Source: Acidimicrobiia bacterium (GTDB taxonomy: Bacteria > Actinomycetota > Acidimicrobiia > Acidimicrobiales > Aldehydirespiratoraceae). From it: a stretch of 49,280 nucleotides of DNA. This document shows, piece by piece, positions 1 through 9,305 of the stretch. The stretch lies in the NCBI GenBank assembly GCA_024421085.1, contig JAHQYN010000012.1:1-49280 (forward strand). The letters run 5' to 3'. Positions within the stretch are counted from its first letter, which is position 1. Each line of letters starts with the position of its first letter. The position numbers and the translations under genes were made by a program. The notes below the pieces were generated by a model. That model worked only from the letters and a program-made list of their open reading frames with translations. It was not told where the DNA came from and did not search any database.

Positions 1-3000
1 TGCTCGACGAGATACACACATACAACGGTGCCAAAGGCGCTGAGATTGCGATGCTGCTGCGCCGCGTCCGGGACCGTGTCAACAGCAGCGACCGGGGCCG
101 GCTTCGCTTGTTCGGTACATCAGCTACTTTGGGTTCCGGCAGCGACGCCCCCGAACGGGTCGCAGAGTACGCCACGGAGCTGTTCGACGAACCCGTCGAG
201 TACGACAGTGCTGACAGCCGCTGTCAGGACGTTGTCACACCGACCGTGGAAGAACCAGCACCCCCGAAAGACACGTGGGCAGCCCCAGAGGGTGCTTTCG
301 CTGTGTTCCAGCATGCGTTGTCGTCCGGCACCGCGGACCCGGCTGTGCTGAAGCTGGTACCTGCACATGTGTTGGCCCGCGGTTCTACCACCGCCGACGC
401 GGGCATCGGCGCGGTCGTGGCGCTTGCGGACGCTCTCAGATCGGAGCGTCACGTACTCAGGCTCTCGGATCTGCTGCGCAACGGCCCGCGCGACCTTGCG
501 GAACCGGCTGCGCCTCAGACCGGGCTGGCCGAAAATGTGTTCGACGACTCTGGCCGTGCCGCCGAGCTTTCTCCGCTGGTCGCAGTGTGCACCAACTCGT
601 ATGCCGACATCCCGCCGATTGTCCCGGCCCGCTACCATTTCATGCTGAGAGCCCTTGAAGGCGCGTTCTTGTGCAAATCACCGAAACATCCGGTGTCCGA
701 ACCTCGGGTGCGTCTCGATCGGCACAGCACATGCCCCGCCTGCGAGAGCCACGGCGTCGTTTCGCGGATGTTCGAGTTCGGGGTCTGTCACCGCTGCTCT
801 GCAGAGTTCCTGATAGGCGACACAGCAGAGCAGGACGATGCGGGTCCTTTGTGCGTCGTTCAGGCACCTGAGCACCGCCGAGACCTCATTTATCTGCTGA
901 TAGGGGAGCAGACCGAGCTAGACGACGAAGACGAGTCTGCCGTGGTGGATGACTCCGCTGTGACAGCTGTGCTGGACCGCCGCCGGTTGTGCACCGGTTG
1001 CGGCAGCCTCAGCGAAGCTCTCGAACAGCAGTGCAGATGCGACGATGCCGTGAACGCATCGGTGGTTGTCACCTGCGCTAAACCGAAACGAGGGCAACCT
1101 CTGCGTCGCTGCCCCGCATGCTCTGGCCGGCGGAACACGAGCGTTGTTCTAAGGTTCGTCACCGGTCACGACGCACCGGCAGCGGTCGTCGCGACATCGC
1201 TGTATCAGAGCCTGCCGCCGGAGGAGCCGGCGCAGGGCCAAGTGCCCGACGTCGGGGAGGGCCGCAAGCTTCTCTCATTCTCCGACAGCCGCCAAGAAGC
1301 CGCCTTTTTTGCGTCGTATCTGGACCGCACCTACGCACGCGCGATGCAGCGCCGCCTGATCTGGAAAGCTCTCGACCGCAACCGCGCCGACGATCTCCGT
1401 TTCGAGGATCTCGTCCCGCTGGTCAGAGAACTCGCCGAGGACAGCTTGGTGATCGACCCCGACGACAGCAGCAACAACAAGAACAGTCAGGTGCGCCGCT
1501 GGTTGATGGCGGAGATTCTGGCAACTGACCGCCGCCAGAGCCTTGACGGTGTCGGCCTCGCAGAGATCGCCGCCGTCGTGCCGCGCGGTGTAACTGTGCC
1601 ACCGATTTTCTGGAAGCTCGGTTTCAGCGACGAGGAAGCGTTCGACATCGCGGCGGGGCTGCTCGAATCGGTGCGCCGCCAGGCGGCTGTGCATCTCCCG
1701 ACCGGTATCGACATAGAGGATCCGGTGTTCGGCCCTCGCAACGTTGTGACAGCTGTGCGCAGAGAACACAGCGACTACAGCGTGATGGCGTGGCTTCCGT
1801 CCCGCGGCATGAACACACGGCTCGACTATCTGACAAAACTCTTCGAACAGAGAGGCATCGCCGAGGACCCCCGGGAAGTGCTCGCCGGGATCTGGCATTG
1901 GTTCACCGACGGCGACAAAGCCTGGTCGGGCGTGCTGAGCCCGATATCTGCCCGGCATCACGGCACCGTCTTCAAACTCGACCCGAAGCGGATCAGGTTC
2001 GTCCCGGCATCCGACAGCCACAGCGCCTTCGAATGCTCCAGGTGCCGTCAGCTCGCGTGGCGCAGCGTGAGCGGTGTCTGCCCTGCATGGCGTTGCGACG
2101 GCACGTTGGAACCCGTCAGGGTCGAAGGCCGCCCCTCAGACGAACATTACCGGCACCGTTACCTGAGTCTGAAACCTTCAGGGATGCGTGTCGAGGAGCA
2201 CACGGGCCAGCTGTCCACGGACCGGGCGAAACGGTTCCAGCAGGACTTCATCGCCGGAACACTCAACACGTTGAGTTGCACAACCACGTTTGAGCTCGGC
2301 GTTGACCTCGGCGATGTCAAAGCCGTGCTGATGCGCAACGTTCCGCCGACACCCGCCAACTACGTGCAGCGCGCAGGCCGGGCCGGGCGGCGGGCGTCGA
2401 CACCGGCGCTGGTAGTCACGTTCGCCCGACGCCGTGCCCACGACCTTTACCACTTTCAGCACCCGATGCGCCTGATCGAAGGCAACGTCGATGTCCCTGT
2501 CGTTTCGCTGCAGAACTCGCTCATTGTCCGACGCCACATTCATGCCGCAGCATTCGCAGCGTTCGAACGCATGCATTCGGACAACGGCGGTGAACCCCAC
2601 GGCGACGTCGGCTCGTTCTTCAACACACCCGACGGCGGTAAAGCGACCGTTGACGCTTTTGCCGACTGGTTGCAGACGCACCCGCCGGACCTCGCTGCTG
2701 CTGTCGCCCGCATCACCCCCGAAAACGTCGCTGGAGAGCTGTTGGGCGAAACAGGCTGGCAATGGGTGCATGACCTCGTCAACGTGTCGAGCGTGCCCGG
2801 CCGGGAACATTTCGGATGGCTGCGACGGGCAACTGACGAGGCAAGGTCGGAACTGGCCGAGCTGGATGCGGAGATCGCCGCCACTTTGCAGAAGATGCAG
2901 GACTTGACCGCCGCTGGCCACTTGAGACAGGCGCAGTCGCAGAACGGCCGCCTGTTCGGCCTGTACAAAACCAAGACAACCCTCGACAGCAAACGCCTCA

Positions 3001-4139
3001 TCGATTTTCTGGCTTCCCGTGTGGTCCTGCCGAAGTACGGGTTCCCGGTCGATGTGGTCACATTGGACGTGTGGCAGGACAGCTCGAAAGGGTCCACCGA
3101 CGTGGAACTGTCACGCGATTTGACGCTGGGTATCACCGATTACGCCCCAGGCTCCAAGGTCATAGCCAACAAAGCTGTGTGGGAGTCTGTCGGGCTGCGG
3201 ATACTGCCCGGCAAGGCCCTTGTCGACCGCCGCTACTCCAGATGCGGCTGCGGGCGTTTTCGGACACGCATAGACACCGGCGCCGAACCGGTCGACCACA
3301 CCGGACATTGCGATGCTTGCGGTTCGACGGTTAACGAACACAAGTTCGTGGTACCACAGTTCGGGTTCATCGGGCACCAAAGCGACGAACCGCCCGGGGA
3401 CACGCAACCGCCCAAAGCGGGCTTCTCCCGAGTGTTTTTCAGCGACTACGACGGGGAGCCGCCGAGCGTCGACGAGGTCGCGATCAACAACACTGTTGTG
3501 CAGGTCCGGTTCAGCAGGCAGGGCCGCATCACAGCGATCAATGCTGGCATCGCCGACCGCGGTTTTCGGATATGCATGTCTTGTGGCCGTACCGAACCGA
3601 CTGTTGCTGCTGGGAAAGCTAGAGTGCCCGCTCCGCATTTGCGCCCCGGCACAAGCAGAGAATGCAACGGCCCGCTCAGTGTGAGACATCTTGGCCACAG
3701 CTTCTTGACGGACGTGGTCGAGCTCGACCTGATGTCGGCTGTGCCCCGCTCACAACAGCGCGACCTCAGCCTCGACCTGGATGACACAGCCCACAGCGCA
3801 GCCCTCAGCGTGCTTTACGCCGTTCTTGCTGCGACCCCGGCGTTGGGTATCCCGCCTGGAGATGTCAACGGAGTTCTTGGTCCGGCCAACAGCGCCGGCC
3901 GTGCCCCGTTGATCGTTTTCGACACTGTGCCTGGAGGCGCAGGGCACGTCAAACGCATTCGGGGGGAACTGCCGAAACTGTTCCGGGCGGCGCTTCGGAT
4001 CGCGGACGAGTGCCTGTGCGCGTCCGAGACCAGCTGCTACGGGTGTCTTCGCACATACCGCAACCAGGAAGACCATTATCAGCTGTCACGGGGTGAGGCG
4101 GCTTCGGCATTGAAAACCCTCTTGGGCGCTGCGGGCTAG
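1..4139 (+). CDS. Large DUF1998-type DEAD/DEAH helicase, DruE/MrfA-like (5' truncated by window edge)
   Basis: The frame is open from base 3, so the N-terminus, with the Walker A lobe, lies outside the window. The first visible residues read LDEIHTYNGAKG, a DExH-type motif II. A second RecA lobe follows, with TTTFELGVDLGDV near nt 2280 and the motif VI run QRAGRAGRR near nt 2368. Cys-rich zinc knuckles are scattered through the protein: CPAC and CHRC near nt 735-800, CTGCG near nt 995, CPAC near nt 1113, CSRC near nt 2036 and CDAC near nt 3310. The end carries the Cys cluster CLCASETSCYGCLRTYRNQ typical of DUF1998/MZB helicases. About 1,378 residues remain after motif II, far more than the roughly 750-residue MrfA, which favours a giant DruE (Druantia) or DISARM-like helicase. 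Its partners would be to the left of the window. Helicase family is confident; the defence role is inference. Confidence 0.85.
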   Translation, partial: LDEIHTYNGAKGAEIAMLLRRVRDRVNSSDRGRLRLFGTSATLGSGSDAPERVAEYATELFDEPVEYDSADSRCQDVVTPTVEEPAPPKDTWAAPEGAFAVFQHALSSGTADPAVLKLVPAHVLARGSTTADAGIGAVVALADALRSERHVLRLSDLLRNGPRDLAEPAAPQTGLAENVFDDSGRAAELSPLVAVCTNSYADIPPIVPARYHFMLRALEGAFLCKSPKHPVSEPRVRLDRHSTCPACESHGVVSRMFEFGVCHRCSAEFLIGDTAEQDDAGPLCVVQAPEHRRDLIYLLIGEQTELDDEDESAVVDDSAVTAVLDRRRLCTGCGSLSEALEQQCRCDDAVNASVVVTCAKPKRGQPLRRCPACSGRRNTSVVLRFVTGHDAPAAVVATSLYQSLPPEEPAQGQVPDVGEGRKLLSFSDSRQEAAFFASYLDRTYARAMQRRLIWKALDRNRADDLRFEDLVPLVRELAEDSLVIDPDDSSNNKNSQVRRWLMAEILATDRRQSLDGVGLAEIAAVVPRGVTVPPIFWKLGFSDEEAFDIAAGLLESVRRQAAVHLPTGIDIEDPVFGPRNVVTAVRREHSDYSVMAWLPSRGMNTRLDYLTKLFEQRGIAEDPREVLAGIWHWFTDGDKAWSGVLSPISARHHGTVFKLDPKRIRFVPASDSHSAFECSRCRQLAWRSVSGVCPAWRCDGTLEPVRVEGRPSDEHYRHRYLSLKPSGMRVEEHTGQLSTDRAKRFQQDFIAGTLNTLSCTTTFELGVDLGDVKAVLMRNVPPTPANYVQRAGRAGRRASTPALVVTFARRRAHDLYHFQHPMRLIEGNVDVPVVSLQNSLIVRRHIHAAAFAAFERMHSDNGGEPHGDVGSFFNTPDGGKATVDAFADWLQTHPPDLAAAVARITPENVAGELLGETGWQWVHDLVNVSSVPGREHFGWLRRATDEARSELAELDAEIAATLQKMQDLTAAGHLRQAQSQNGRLFGLYKTKTTLDSKRLIDFLASRVVLPKYGFPVDVVTLDVWQDSSKGSTDVELSRDLTLGITDYAPGSKVIANKAVWESVGLRILPGKALVDRRYSRCGCGRFRTRIDTGAEPVDHTGHCDACGSTVNEHKFVVPQFGFIGHQSDEPPGDTQPPKAGFSRVFFSDYDGEPPSVDEVAINNTVVQVRFSRQGRITAINAGIADRGFRICMSCGRTEPTVAAGKARVPAPHLRPGTSRECNGPLSVRHLGHSFLTDVVELDLMSAVPRSQQRDLSLDLDDTAHSAALSVLYAVLAATPALGIPPGDVNGVLGPANSAGRAPLIVFDTVPGGAGHVKRIRGELPKLFRAALRIADECLCASETSCYGCLRTYRNQEDHYQLSRGEAASALKTLLGAAG

Positions 4140-4388
4140 CCTTGGCTGTCCGGCCACGTTCGCGAACGTGCCGGTTCCAGTTCGTTACGGCCGCAGTTGT
4201 GCTTTGGGTCCCGCGGCCGAACCTGTCGTTCGTAGTGTTTACCGCCGCATCGAAAGGCAAGACCATCGAGTTGTTCGGGGTTGTGGGCGCTGCACAATCA
4301 ATATCTCTAGACACCTTCGGTTATGAATACTGTAGCAGTCTGAGAAAACCTGTTAAAACCGCCAATCGGTGTCCGCCCCGGGAGTCCG

Positions 4389-5573
4389 CTAGAGCTTCTG
4401 CAGCAGGGTTCCTGTTCCGAGACCACCACCGCAGCACATCGTGACTATGCCGTGCTCGATGTTGCTGCGCTGCATCTCGTGCACCGCCTTGGTCATCAGG
4501 ATTGATCCCGTTCCGCCGAGGGGGTGGCCGAGGGCGATGGCTCCGCCGTTGGGATTGACGGTGCTCATGTCGGGCGAGAGTTCGCGTTCCCAGGCCAACA
4601 CCACTGAAGCGAAAGCCTCGTTGATCTCGACGAGGCCGATGTCGTCGATAGTGAGGTTGTTGTCGGAGAGGAGCTTCTGGGTCGCATCGATGGGTCCGGT
4701 CAGCATGAGTACGGGATCGGTGCCCACGAGGCAGGTGTCGACGATCTTGGCCAGTGGTTCCAGACCGAGTTCATCGGCCTTCGCCCGGGTCATCATCAGC
4801 ACCGCACCCGCACCATCTGAGATCTGGCTTGATGAGCCCGCGGTGTGGATCCCGTCGTCGCGGGCAACTGGCTTGAGGTTGGCGAGTGCCTCGATGGTGG
4901 TCTCGCGCAGACCGCCGTCTCTGCTCACGGTGTTGTGTTCCCCGGTGGGTTTGCCGTCCTCACCAACGACCGGGACCACGACGGGAACTATCTGCGACCC
5001 GAAGGCGTCTTCGTCCCAGGCCCTGGCTGCCAGTTGCTGGCTTCGCAGTCCGAACTCGTCGGCCTCGGTCCGGGTGAGATCCCACTTGTCGGCGATACGT
5101 TCGGCACCTTCGAATTGCGAGGTCCACTCGTAACTCTTCCAGTAGCGGGAGTTGACCGGCACACCTGTGGTATCGGGGTCGGGGATGGTCGCACCCATCT
5201 TGATCCGGCTCATCAACTCGATGCCACAGCTCAGTGCCACCTCGAGGACCCCGGACTTCACCAGCGAGTAGGCGAGGTTGGTTGCCTGCTGGCTCGACCC
5301 GCACTGGGCGTCGACGGTGGTGGCGGCGACGGAGAGGGGAAGGTTCGCCGCGAGCCAAGCGTTGCGAGCGGTGTTCATGGCCTGCATCCCGACCTGGCCG
5401 ACGCAACCGCCCACAACCTGGCCGACCTCGGCCGGATCCATGCCGGTGCGGTTGAAGATCGCCTTTTGAACGTCGCCCAACAGGTTGATGCTGTGCATGG
5501 TGGACAGTTCGCCGTTGCGCTTGCCGATCGGGCTGCGGACGGCATCGACGATGACGACTTCTGGTGTGTTCAT
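4389..5573 (-). CDS. Acetyl-CoA acetyltransferase / 3-ketoacyl-CoA thiolase
   Basis: A thiolase of 394 residues that cleaves 3-ketoacyl-CoA with CoA, or runs in reverse, in beta-oxidation-type lipid catabolism. The nucleophilic Cys lies in VDAQCGSSQQAT, the NEAFA motif is present, the catalytic His lies in NGGAIALGHPLGGTG, and the second Cys lies in CCGGGLGTG near the C-terminus. The length is normal for the family. I start it at MNTPEVV (ATG ending at 5573) rather than 35 codons upstream: the thiolase fold begins there, and TACAGT stands 6 nt before the ATG, the leaderless promoter layout seen elsewhere in this window. It is divergent from the NPD-family gene. Steroid and branched-chain thiolases look similar, so the exact substrate is open. 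Confidence 0.93.
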   Translation of the reverse strand: MNTPEVVIVDAVRSPIGKRNGELSTMHSINLLGDVQKAIFNRTGMDPAEVGQVVGGCVGQVGMQAMNTARNAWLAANLPLSVAATTVDAQCGSSQQATNLAYSLVKSGVLEVALSCGIELMSRIKMGATIPDPDTTGVPVNSRYWKSYEWTSQFEGAERIADKWDLTRTEADEFGLRSQQLAARAWDEDAFGSQIVPVVVPVVGEDGKPTGEHNTVSRDGGLRETTIEALANLKPVARDDGIHTAGSSSQISDGAGAVLMMTRAKADELGLEPLAKIVDTCLVGTDPVLMLTGPIDATQKLLSDNNLTIDDIGLVEINEAFASVVLAWERELSPDMSTVNPNGGAIALGHPLGGTGSILMTKAVHEMQRSNIEHGIVTMCCGGGLGTGTLLQKL

Positions 5574-5670
5574 GCGCGCACTGTACTCAAGCATGTGAAC
5601 GGTCGCTAACTTCCAGGTATCGTCGGTGGAGCGAGCTTCCTGCTGCACGAGGCCGACGGGGGATCCACTG

Positions 5671-6810
5671 ATGCACAACGACGTGACGGAGATGTTTGAC
5701 CTTGAGTTCCCCGTCTTTGCGTTCAGTCATTGCCGAGACGTGGTCGCGGCGGTCTCGAGGGCTGGAGGAATGGGAGTCCTCGGTGCAGTCGGCCACACCC
5801 CCGAAGCACTGGAGATCGATCTCGAATGGATCGAGGACGCTGTCGGCGACAAGCCCTACGGCGTCGACCTGATCATCCCGGCCCGCTATGCGGGCGACGA
5901 CACCGGCGGTTTCACGACGGCGGACCTCGCCAAGATGATCCCCCCGGAGCACGCAGAGTTCGTTGACGACATCCTGGCCCGCTACGAGGTGCCGGAGATG
6001 CCGCCCGATGAGAGCACGCTGTCGGGGAGCATGGACAGGGCCGGGGCCGCGCCCTTCTCGGCGAACGCGGCAGCCCCGCAGATCGATGTGGCGTTGTCCA
6101 AGCGGACCGCGTTCGTGGCCAACGCTCTGGGGCCGCCACCCAAAGAGATGATCGAGGCGGTGAAGGGGGCCGGCCGCAGGGTGGGTGCCCTGGCCGGTCG
6201 AGCCTCACACGCCGAGGCGCACGAGCGCGCCGGCGTCGACCTGATCGTCGCACAGGGTTCGGAGGCCGGCGGTCACACCGGTGAGATCGGGTCCATGGTC
6301 CTGATCCCTGAGATCGTCGACGCCACGTCGCTGCCGGTGCTGGGCGCCGGCGGCATCGGCCGCGGCCGACAGATGGCCGCCGCCATGGCGCTCGGTGCCC
6401 AGGGGGTGTGGTGCGGGTCGGTCTGGCTGACCACCGACGAGGCGGAAACGCACCCGGTCGTGAAGGAGAAGTTCCTCGCGGCCACGTCGGCTGACACGAT
6501 CAGGTCACGGTCGCTCACCGGCAAGCCGGCCCGGATGTTGAAGTCGGCCTGGACTCAGGAATGGGAGCGGGACGACACCCCAGACCCGCTACCGATGCCG
6601 TTGCAGCCGGTCCTCACCGCTGCCGCTCAACGACGGATCGACCGCGCAGCCCACCAGGCCGGGTCCGGAGCGGAGACGTTGGCCAACTATTTCGTCGGGC
6701 AGGTGGTCGGCAACATGAACCAGCGAAAGTCCGCGAGCACAGTCGTGCTGGACATGATCGAAGAGTTCATCGAAGCAATCGAGGGTCTGCAAGCTCAACT
6801 GGAGTCCTGA
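5671..6810 (+). CDS. Nitronate monooxygenase / NPD-family FMN oxidoreductase
   Basis: An FMN-binding TIM-barrel protein of 379 residues from the 2-nitropropane dioxygenase family. The N-terminus has the characteristic PVFAFSHCRDVVAAVSRAGG segment. The middle carries GVDLIVAQGSEAGGHTG, and the phosphate-binding part reads VLGAGGIGRGRQMAAAMALGAQGV. The family includes true nitronate monooxygenases, but many actinobacterial members act in lipid or other metabolism and are not characterised. I chose the ATG at 5671 because GGGGGA precedes it by about 8 nt and the conserved domain starts within a few residues. A start at 5626 is in frame but would add 15 atypical residues. It is divergent from the thiolase, which fits a catabolic setting. 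Confidence 0.88.
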   Translation: MHNDVTEMFDLEFPVFAFSHCRDVVAAVSRAGGMGVLGAVGHTPEALEIDLEWIEDAVGDKPYGVDLIIPARYAGDDTGGFTTADLAKMIPPEHAEFVDDILARYEVPEMPPDESTLSGSMDRAGAAPFSANAAAPQIDVALSKRTAFVANALGPPPKEMIEAVKGAGRRVGALAGRASHAEAHERAGVDLIVAQGSEAGGHTGEIGSMVLIPEIVDATSLPVLGAGGIGRGRQMAAAMALGAQGVWCGSVWLTTDEAETHPVVKEKFLAATSADTIRSRSLTGKPARMLKSAWTQEWERDDTPDPLPMPLQPVLTAAAQRRIDRAAHQAGSGAETLANYFVGQVVGNMNQRKSASTVVLDMIEEFIEAIEGLQAQLES

Positions 6811-6999
6811 ACGCCATGTTGCAGGCCCCCGGCCCCCGGGCTCGGCACCATCCCGGCGGCCCCGACTCGAATGGACTGCCGTCCAAATGCATGCTCGGTC
6901 AGCAAATGAGCGGCCGATGCTGCACCGTCGCTGTCGAAACGGCAACAATTGCCGCCATGGCCTTGTCGCCGGACAACAACGTCGTCCCAGGATGCAACG

Positions 7000-8832
7000 G
7001 TGACTGAACCAGGCCCGAATTTCAGTTCAGGCGAAGCTGGGCTCTCGGACTGGTCAGATGCAGTCGACAAGGTGCTGCGCGGCAGGTCTTTCGACGAAGT
7101 GCTGGTCTCGACGACCCGCGACGGTCTTGACATCGGACCCCTCTACACCGCGGCGGACTCGGTTCCGTCGGCCAAGTTCGTGCCCGTAGACCCTCAGCGG
7201 CTCGAGCGGGGTTGGGATGTGCGCCAGCAGTTCAGCGCGGACGACCCCGATGCCTGCGGTCGCGCCGTGCTCGAAGAACTCGAGAGGGGAGTCACCTCCG
7301 TTGAGCTGACCCCGCCGGAACCGAACTGGACCCTCGAATCGCTGCAGCGGGCCACAGCCGGGATCCTGTTCGATCTCGCTGCGGTGGTGTTGGCCCCCCA
7401 TGCCGATGTCAACGCGGCGCGCGGACTGGCCGCGGTGATCGAGCAACGGGGTGACTCGGCTGCCACTGCAAGTTGGCTCGGACTCGATCCCATTGGTGAG
7501 GCGCCGCGCGGCGGTTTCGCCAACCCCGACGATGTGGTGAACGTTGCGGCTTCGCTGGTGCCGTCGCTGCGCTCGGGCCGAACCTTGAGTGTCGACTCGA
7601 CCCGCTACGCCGAGGCCGGTGCGACTGAGGCACAGGAGATCGGGTACAGCACCGCCACCGCTGTCTCCTACCTGCGCCGACTCGAGTCCTTCGGGGTTGC
7701 GCCCGCAGCTGGGGCGAACACGATCGGGTTCAGGTTGAGCATCGGTGTCGACCAGTTCGCGAACATGGCCAAGCTGCGTGCCGCGAGGCGGGTCTGGGCG
7801 CGGGTCCTGGAGGCTTGCGGGGTCGACCCTGGAGCCGCGCCGCAACTTCAGCAAGCGGTGACCAGTCGCGCCGTCTACAGTCGCTTGGACCCATGGGTCA
7901 ACATGCTGCGCGCAACGACAGCAGCTTTTGCTGCCGGGGTGGGAGGCGCCGATGCGGTGACGGTGCTGCCGTTCAACGAGCCGCTCGGAACGCCCGACGA
8001 ACTCGGCAGGCGTCTTGCCCGCAACACCCAGACGCTGTTGATCGAGGAGTCGCATCTGGGGCGGGTCATTGATCCCTGCTCCGGATCCTGGTTCGTCGAA
8101 TCCTTGACCGACCGGCTCGCGGCCCGGGCATGGGAGGAGTTTGCAGCCCTGGAAGCTGCCGGTGGGATCGAGGCGGCGATAGCCGACGGTTCTCTGTACG
8201 CAGCTGTCGACCACTCGTGGCAGCAGAGGCTCGAGTCCCTCCGCAGACGCGAAGAGGTCATCACCGGCGTGTCGGAATATCCGGACCTGTCAGACCAGTC
8301 AGCTCAAGCGCAGCCGGGACGAGCACCCCGAGAAGCCCGAGAGCCCGGCCCGTCGCGGCCAGCGGGTCTGTCGGTGCGTCGACTGGCTGAGCCCTTCGAG
8401 ACACTGCACGACGCCGCGGACCGTCATCTGCTGGCCACCGGCGAGCGTCCCCGAGTTCATATTGCTGCGCTCGGAGACTTGGCGACCCACGCCACACGCA
8501 GCACCTGGGTGTCTGACCTGCTGGCCGTGGGGGGCGTGGTCGGCTCGGGAGCGCACGAAGGCGGATCCCACTCGCCGTTGGAGGCCGAGGCTCGGTTCAG
8601 CGAGTCCGGCGCTTCGGTTGCGATCGTCTGTTCAACGGACACGGTGTACGCGCGGCGCGGCGCGGCCACGGCATTGGCATTGCAAGAGGCCGGAGCGCAG
8701 CGAGTCATACTCGCCGGCGAGCCTGGCGGCCTGCGCTCAGATCTACGGGCCGCGGGCGTCGACGAGTTCTGGTATCAAGGCATGGACGTCGTCGACGCCC
8801 TGACCCGACTCCACGCCGACCTCGGCGTCTAG
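7000..8832 (+). CDS. mutA: Methylmalonyl-CoA mutase small (beta) subunit
   Basis: The 610-residue small subunit of the heterodimeric adenosylcobalamin enzyme that interconverts methylmalonyl-CoA and succinyl-CoA in propionate and branched-chain catabolism. The mutase barrel is recognisable (GYSTATAVSYLRRLESFG, FRLSIGVDQFANMAKLRAAR, RNTQTLLIEESHLGRVIDP). The C-terminal flavodoxin-like domain lacks the cobalamin DxHxxG motif, as expected for the small subunit. The start is taken as GTG at 7000, with CAGGAT 6 nt upstream; the in-frame ATG at 6949 would add 17 unlikely residues. In most genomes mutB follows immediately, but here 470 bp intervene. Confidence 0.93.
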   Translation: MTEPGPNFSSGEAGLSDWSDAVDKVLRGRSFDEVLVSTTRDGLDIGPLYTAADSVPSAKFVPVDPQRLERGWDVRQQFSADDPDACGRAVLEELERGVTSVELTPPEPNWTLESLQRATAGILFDLAAVVLAPHADVNAARGLAAVIEQRGDSAATASWLGLDPIGEAPRGGFANPDDVVNVAASLVPSLRSGRTLSVDSTRYAEAGATEAQEIGYSTATAVSYLRRLESFGVAPAAGANTIGFRLSIGVDQFANMAKLRAARRVWARVLEACGVDPGAAPQLQQAVTSRAVYSRLDPWVNMLRATTAAFAAGVGGADAVTVLPFNEPLGTPDELGRRLARNTQTLLIEESHLGRVIDPCSGSWFVESLTDRLAARAWEEFAALEAAGGIEAAIADGSLYAAVDHSWQQRLESLRRREEVITGVSEYPDLSDQSAQAQPGRAPREAREPGPSRPAGLSVRRLAEPFETLHDAADRHLLATGERPRVHIAALGDLATHATRSTWVSDLLAVGGVVGSGAHEGGSHSPLEAEARFSESGASVAIVCSTDTVYARRGAATALALQEAGAQRVILAGEPGGLRSDLRAAGVDEFWYQGMDVVDALTRLHADLGV

Positions 8833-8891
8833 CTGTCGGTTCGCTTGAGATCGTTGGCGCGTGATGCGGGTGGGCCGCCCATTGCGGTGTG

Positions 8892-8930
8892 GTGTCGGTG
8901 ACACGGGTTCGAATCCCGTACCGGGTACCA
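8892..8930 (+). other. tRNA 3'-end-like fragment (T arm, acceptor strand and CCA), possible old attachment site
   Basis: Bases 8903-8919 form a perfect T arm: ACGGG, loop TTCGAAT, CCCGT. Then come a 7-nt stretch that could be an acceptor 3' strand (ACCGGGT), A, and CCA at 8928-8930. Just before it, GTGTC/GACAC (8892-8904) could pair like a class II variable arm. I looked for a 5' acceptor strand (ACCCGGT), D arm and anticodon arm in the preceding 100 bases and found none. It is therefore a fragment, not a gene, as left by integration or excision at the 3' end of a tRNA gene. Confidence 0.5.
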
Positions 8931-8953
8931 CCCCGACCGCAGCCCTAGGCAAC

Positions 8954-9154
8954 TCACGGATTTGTCAGGTAGTCGGTGTCATCTCGCACCTGATCGAACT
9001 TGCCCTTGTCGAGATTGTGGTTCCAGAGGTTGCGGTTCGGGACCTTGAGTTGACCTCGAGGCGATTTGGGGGCCCACCATGTGGCGGTCTCGACCCGCTT
9101 GTTGACGGCTAGCGCGTGTTCGAGCGCAGGGAGGAAGTCAGGGAGGATTGACAT
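8954..9154 (-). CDS. Orphan small protein between mutA and mutB, unknown
   Basis: An open frame of 66 codons from ATG (MSILPDFLPALEHALAV) to the stop at 8954; a TTG 10 codons upstream could also start it. The composition (two adjacent Trp; Asn- and Asp-rich end with NRNLWNHNLDKGKFDQV) looks like real protein rather than a GC-rich shadow frame. I do not recognise the family and see no convincing ribosome site. It lies antisense to the mut genes and ends 24 bp from the tRNA-like fragment, so it may be the last piece of an integrated element or a truncated gene. Confidence 0.35.
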   Translation of the reverse strand: MSILPDFLPALEHALAVNKRVETATWWAPKSPRGQLKVPNRNLWNHNLDKGKFDQVRDDTDYLTNP

Positions 9155-9293
9155 AAGAGTAACGCCGTGCAGTTGTCGATTCAACCCAATTCGACGATTC
9201 GGGAAAATTGTCGCTCATCGCCTACGACCACTACACACTTGGAACTAATCACTAGCCCCCGGGTGCGGCTACCGCCGGCGAGGGTGTGACCGC

Positions 9294-9299
9294 TACGGT
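9294..9299 (+). promoter_or_regulatory. -10-like hexamer TACGGT, leaderless layout, for mutB
   Basis: TACGGT is followed by 6 nt (GAAGAG) and then the mutB ATG at 9306, so a transcript would begin at or next to the start codon. This indicates that mutB has its own promoter after the interruption between mutA and mutB. Confidence 0.5.
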
Positions 9300-9305
9300 G
9301 AAGAG

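Noticed and set aside
4142-4444. Plus-strand ORF between helicase and thiolase
   Set aside because: The composition is like a shadow frame, it overlaps the thiolase end antisense, and it has no ribosome site or recognisable domain.
8855-8930. Complete tRNA gene
   Set aside because: The T arm and 3' end are excellent, but no 5' acceptor strand, D arm or anticodon loop with U33 fits in the 100 bases upstream, in class I or class II layout.
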